Shown here: in pieces, positions 12,721-13,103 of the stretch
How positions within the stretch are numbered: position 1 is the stretch's first letter
Layout: every line of letters begins with the position of its first letter
Assembly (NCBI GenBank): GCA_012519365.1
Contig: JAAYQH010000453.1
Location: 1 to 13,103, forward strand
Length of the DNA stretch: 13,103 bases
Origin: Planctomycetota bacterium
Lineage (GTDB): Bacteria; Planctomycetota; Phycisphaerae; Sedimentisphaerales; Anaerohalosphaeraceae
Direction: 5' to 3'
Notes under the pieces: generated by a model
Databases searched by the model: none
The model's input: the letters and a program-made list of their open reading frames with translations, nothing else
Told to the model about the DNA's origin: nothing
Translations under genes and position numbers: made by a program

Positions 12721-12759
12721 TTATTTCTTATCTTTTGAATTCAAAAGAAGATACGTCAT
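12721..12759 (-). CDS. Possible 12-codon ORF upstream of fliK
   Basis: The ATG at 12759-12757 is preceded by AAGGGGTGAG, a near-perfect ribosome-binding site at good distance. The frame reads MTYLLLNSKDKK and stops. It begins five bases after the TGA of a longer, poorly supported frame (12765-13010). It contains the 18-bp palindrome, so either the peptide or the DNA site may be accidental. No function can be assigned. Confidence 0.2.
   Translation of the reverse strand: MTYLLLNSKDKK
12731..12748. promoter_or_regulatory. 18-bp perfect palindrome upstream of the sigma-54 promoter
   Basis: TCTTTTGAATTCAAAAGA is a perfect palindrome centred about 65 bp upstream of the predicted fliK transcription start. 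A dimeric DNA-binding protein, such as a sigma-54 activator, could bind here. It also falls inside the 12-codon ORF at 12721-12759. Confidence 0.45.
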
Positions 12760-13052
12760 TATTCTCACCCCTTGGCGTTCCTTCGCCGCGCAGTGAATGT
12801 GTAAAAAAATGCAGTACACCGGAAAAAATGAACACCCAAAATAAAAAAACCTATCTTTTTATACCACAATAGCCGGTAAACCCTCTTGAATCCTGTCGGC
12901 AAAGCGACTATGATACCTCTTTCCTTGAGCCGAATTGAATCTGTGCGTTTGATGGTACACGAATGAAATACACCTTCATTGCGGAAGAATATAAAGCTGA
13001 CATTTCCCATTTGAACGTTTAAAAAATATAATTACTCCTAACGACATCTACA
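12760..13052. other. AT-rich region upstream of fliK with no confident gene
   Basis: There is an 81-codon minus-strand frame (12765-13010), but it has no ribosome-binding site and an unnatural Phe/Arg-rich composition. Small hairpins such as GTGTA/TACAC and GGCG/CGCC occur near 12773-12815 on the minus strand. It could be a transcribed leader from the promoter at 13053-13082. Confidence 0.35.
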
Positions 13053-13082
13053 ATTTTACAAAAATCGCTGCCGCAAGGTCAA
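13053..13082 (-). promoter_or_regulatory. Candidate sigma-70 promoter near the right edge
   Basis: On the minus strand TTGACC (13082-13077), an 18-bp spacer and TAAAAT (13058-13053) each match five of six consensus bases. A ribosome-binding-like AGGAG follows near 13037-13033, but no ATG lies at the right distance. The transcript would run toward fliK. Confidence 0.5.
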
Positions 13083-13103
13083 GAAAAATCGATTCCGTGA
13101 CCA

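Noticed and set aside
8808-12903. Identical 13-mer TCCTGTCGGCAAA at 8808-8820 and 12891-12903
   Set aside because: About one 13-mer pair is expected by chance in a window of this size, and the flanks do not match.
12765-13010. 81-codon minus-strand ORF upstream of fliK
   Set aside because: It has no ribosome-binding site, contains long Phe- and Arg-rich stretches from T-runs, resembles no protein I know, and overlaps likely leader sequence.
1-13103. CRISPR arrays, tRNA genes, insertion sequences, toxin-antitoxin or defence genes
   Set aside because: Both strands were scanned by eye and no repeat-spacer pattern, cloverleaf, transposase motif or known defence domain was seen.

Overview
The window looks like a chromosomal segment from an anaerobic or marine planctomycete of the class Phycisphaerae, or a close relative. 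This is inferred from gene content, not from a marker gene. The pointers are two PEP-CTERM (exosortase-sorted) surface proteins, a secreted family-43 glycosidase ending in a dockerin-like Asp-rich repeat pair, a PEGA-domain lipoprotein, and an approximately 650-residue bacterial-type aconitase. Eleven of the twelve well-supported protein genes lie on the minus strand; only the small ACT-domain gene is on the plus strand. No tRNA, rRNA, CRISPR array, insertion sequence or phage gene was seen.

Left part (1-3466). A truncated secreted protein whose visible end resembles the start of glycosidase-like proteins runs off the left edge. It is divergent from a 99-residue ACT-domain protein. That gene converges on a SlyD-like FKBP prolyl isomerase, and the two share a bidirectional hairpin terminator. 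Next comes a large secreted GH43-type enzyme with an N-terminal LamG-like region and a C-terminal dockerin-like pair.

Middle part (3467-8629). A tightly packed minus-strand operon runs in the order aconitase, LOG-family nucleotide hydrolase-like protein, secreted protein of unknown function, histidinol dehydrogenase. Junctions are TGATG, ATGA and a 24-bp gap. A PEGA lipoprotein gene with its own candidate promoter lies just upstream. The operon mixes TCA-cycle and histidine-biosynthesis enzymes with two genes of unclear role.

Right part (8630-13103). This part is gene-sparse. Two paralogous PEP-CTERM genes lie in tandem. Each has a near-consensus sigma-70 promoter with TTGACA and 17-bp spacing, its own leader and its own terminator. 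One leader is about 146 nt, with a GT-rich tract and a long hairpin. The other contains a short upstream ORF that ends in an ATGA overlap with the real start. Upstream of these (right-hand side) is a FliK-like flagellar hook-length control gene. It is preceded by a very good sigma-54 (-24/-12) promoter and an 18-bp perfect palindrome that may be an activator site. A 23/24-bp tandem repeat spans the fliK stop codon. The intergenic block 8707-8914 contains several nested inverted repeats, a 16-codon ORF with an ideal ribosome-binding site, and a terminator. It is the best candidate for an undescribed RNA or small-protein gene, but I could not match it to a known family.

No clearly new multi-gene system is evident. 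The most interesting leads are regulatory: the sigma-54/palindrome arrangement at fliK, the paired PEP-CTERM leaders, and the structured 8.7-8.9 kb intergenic block.
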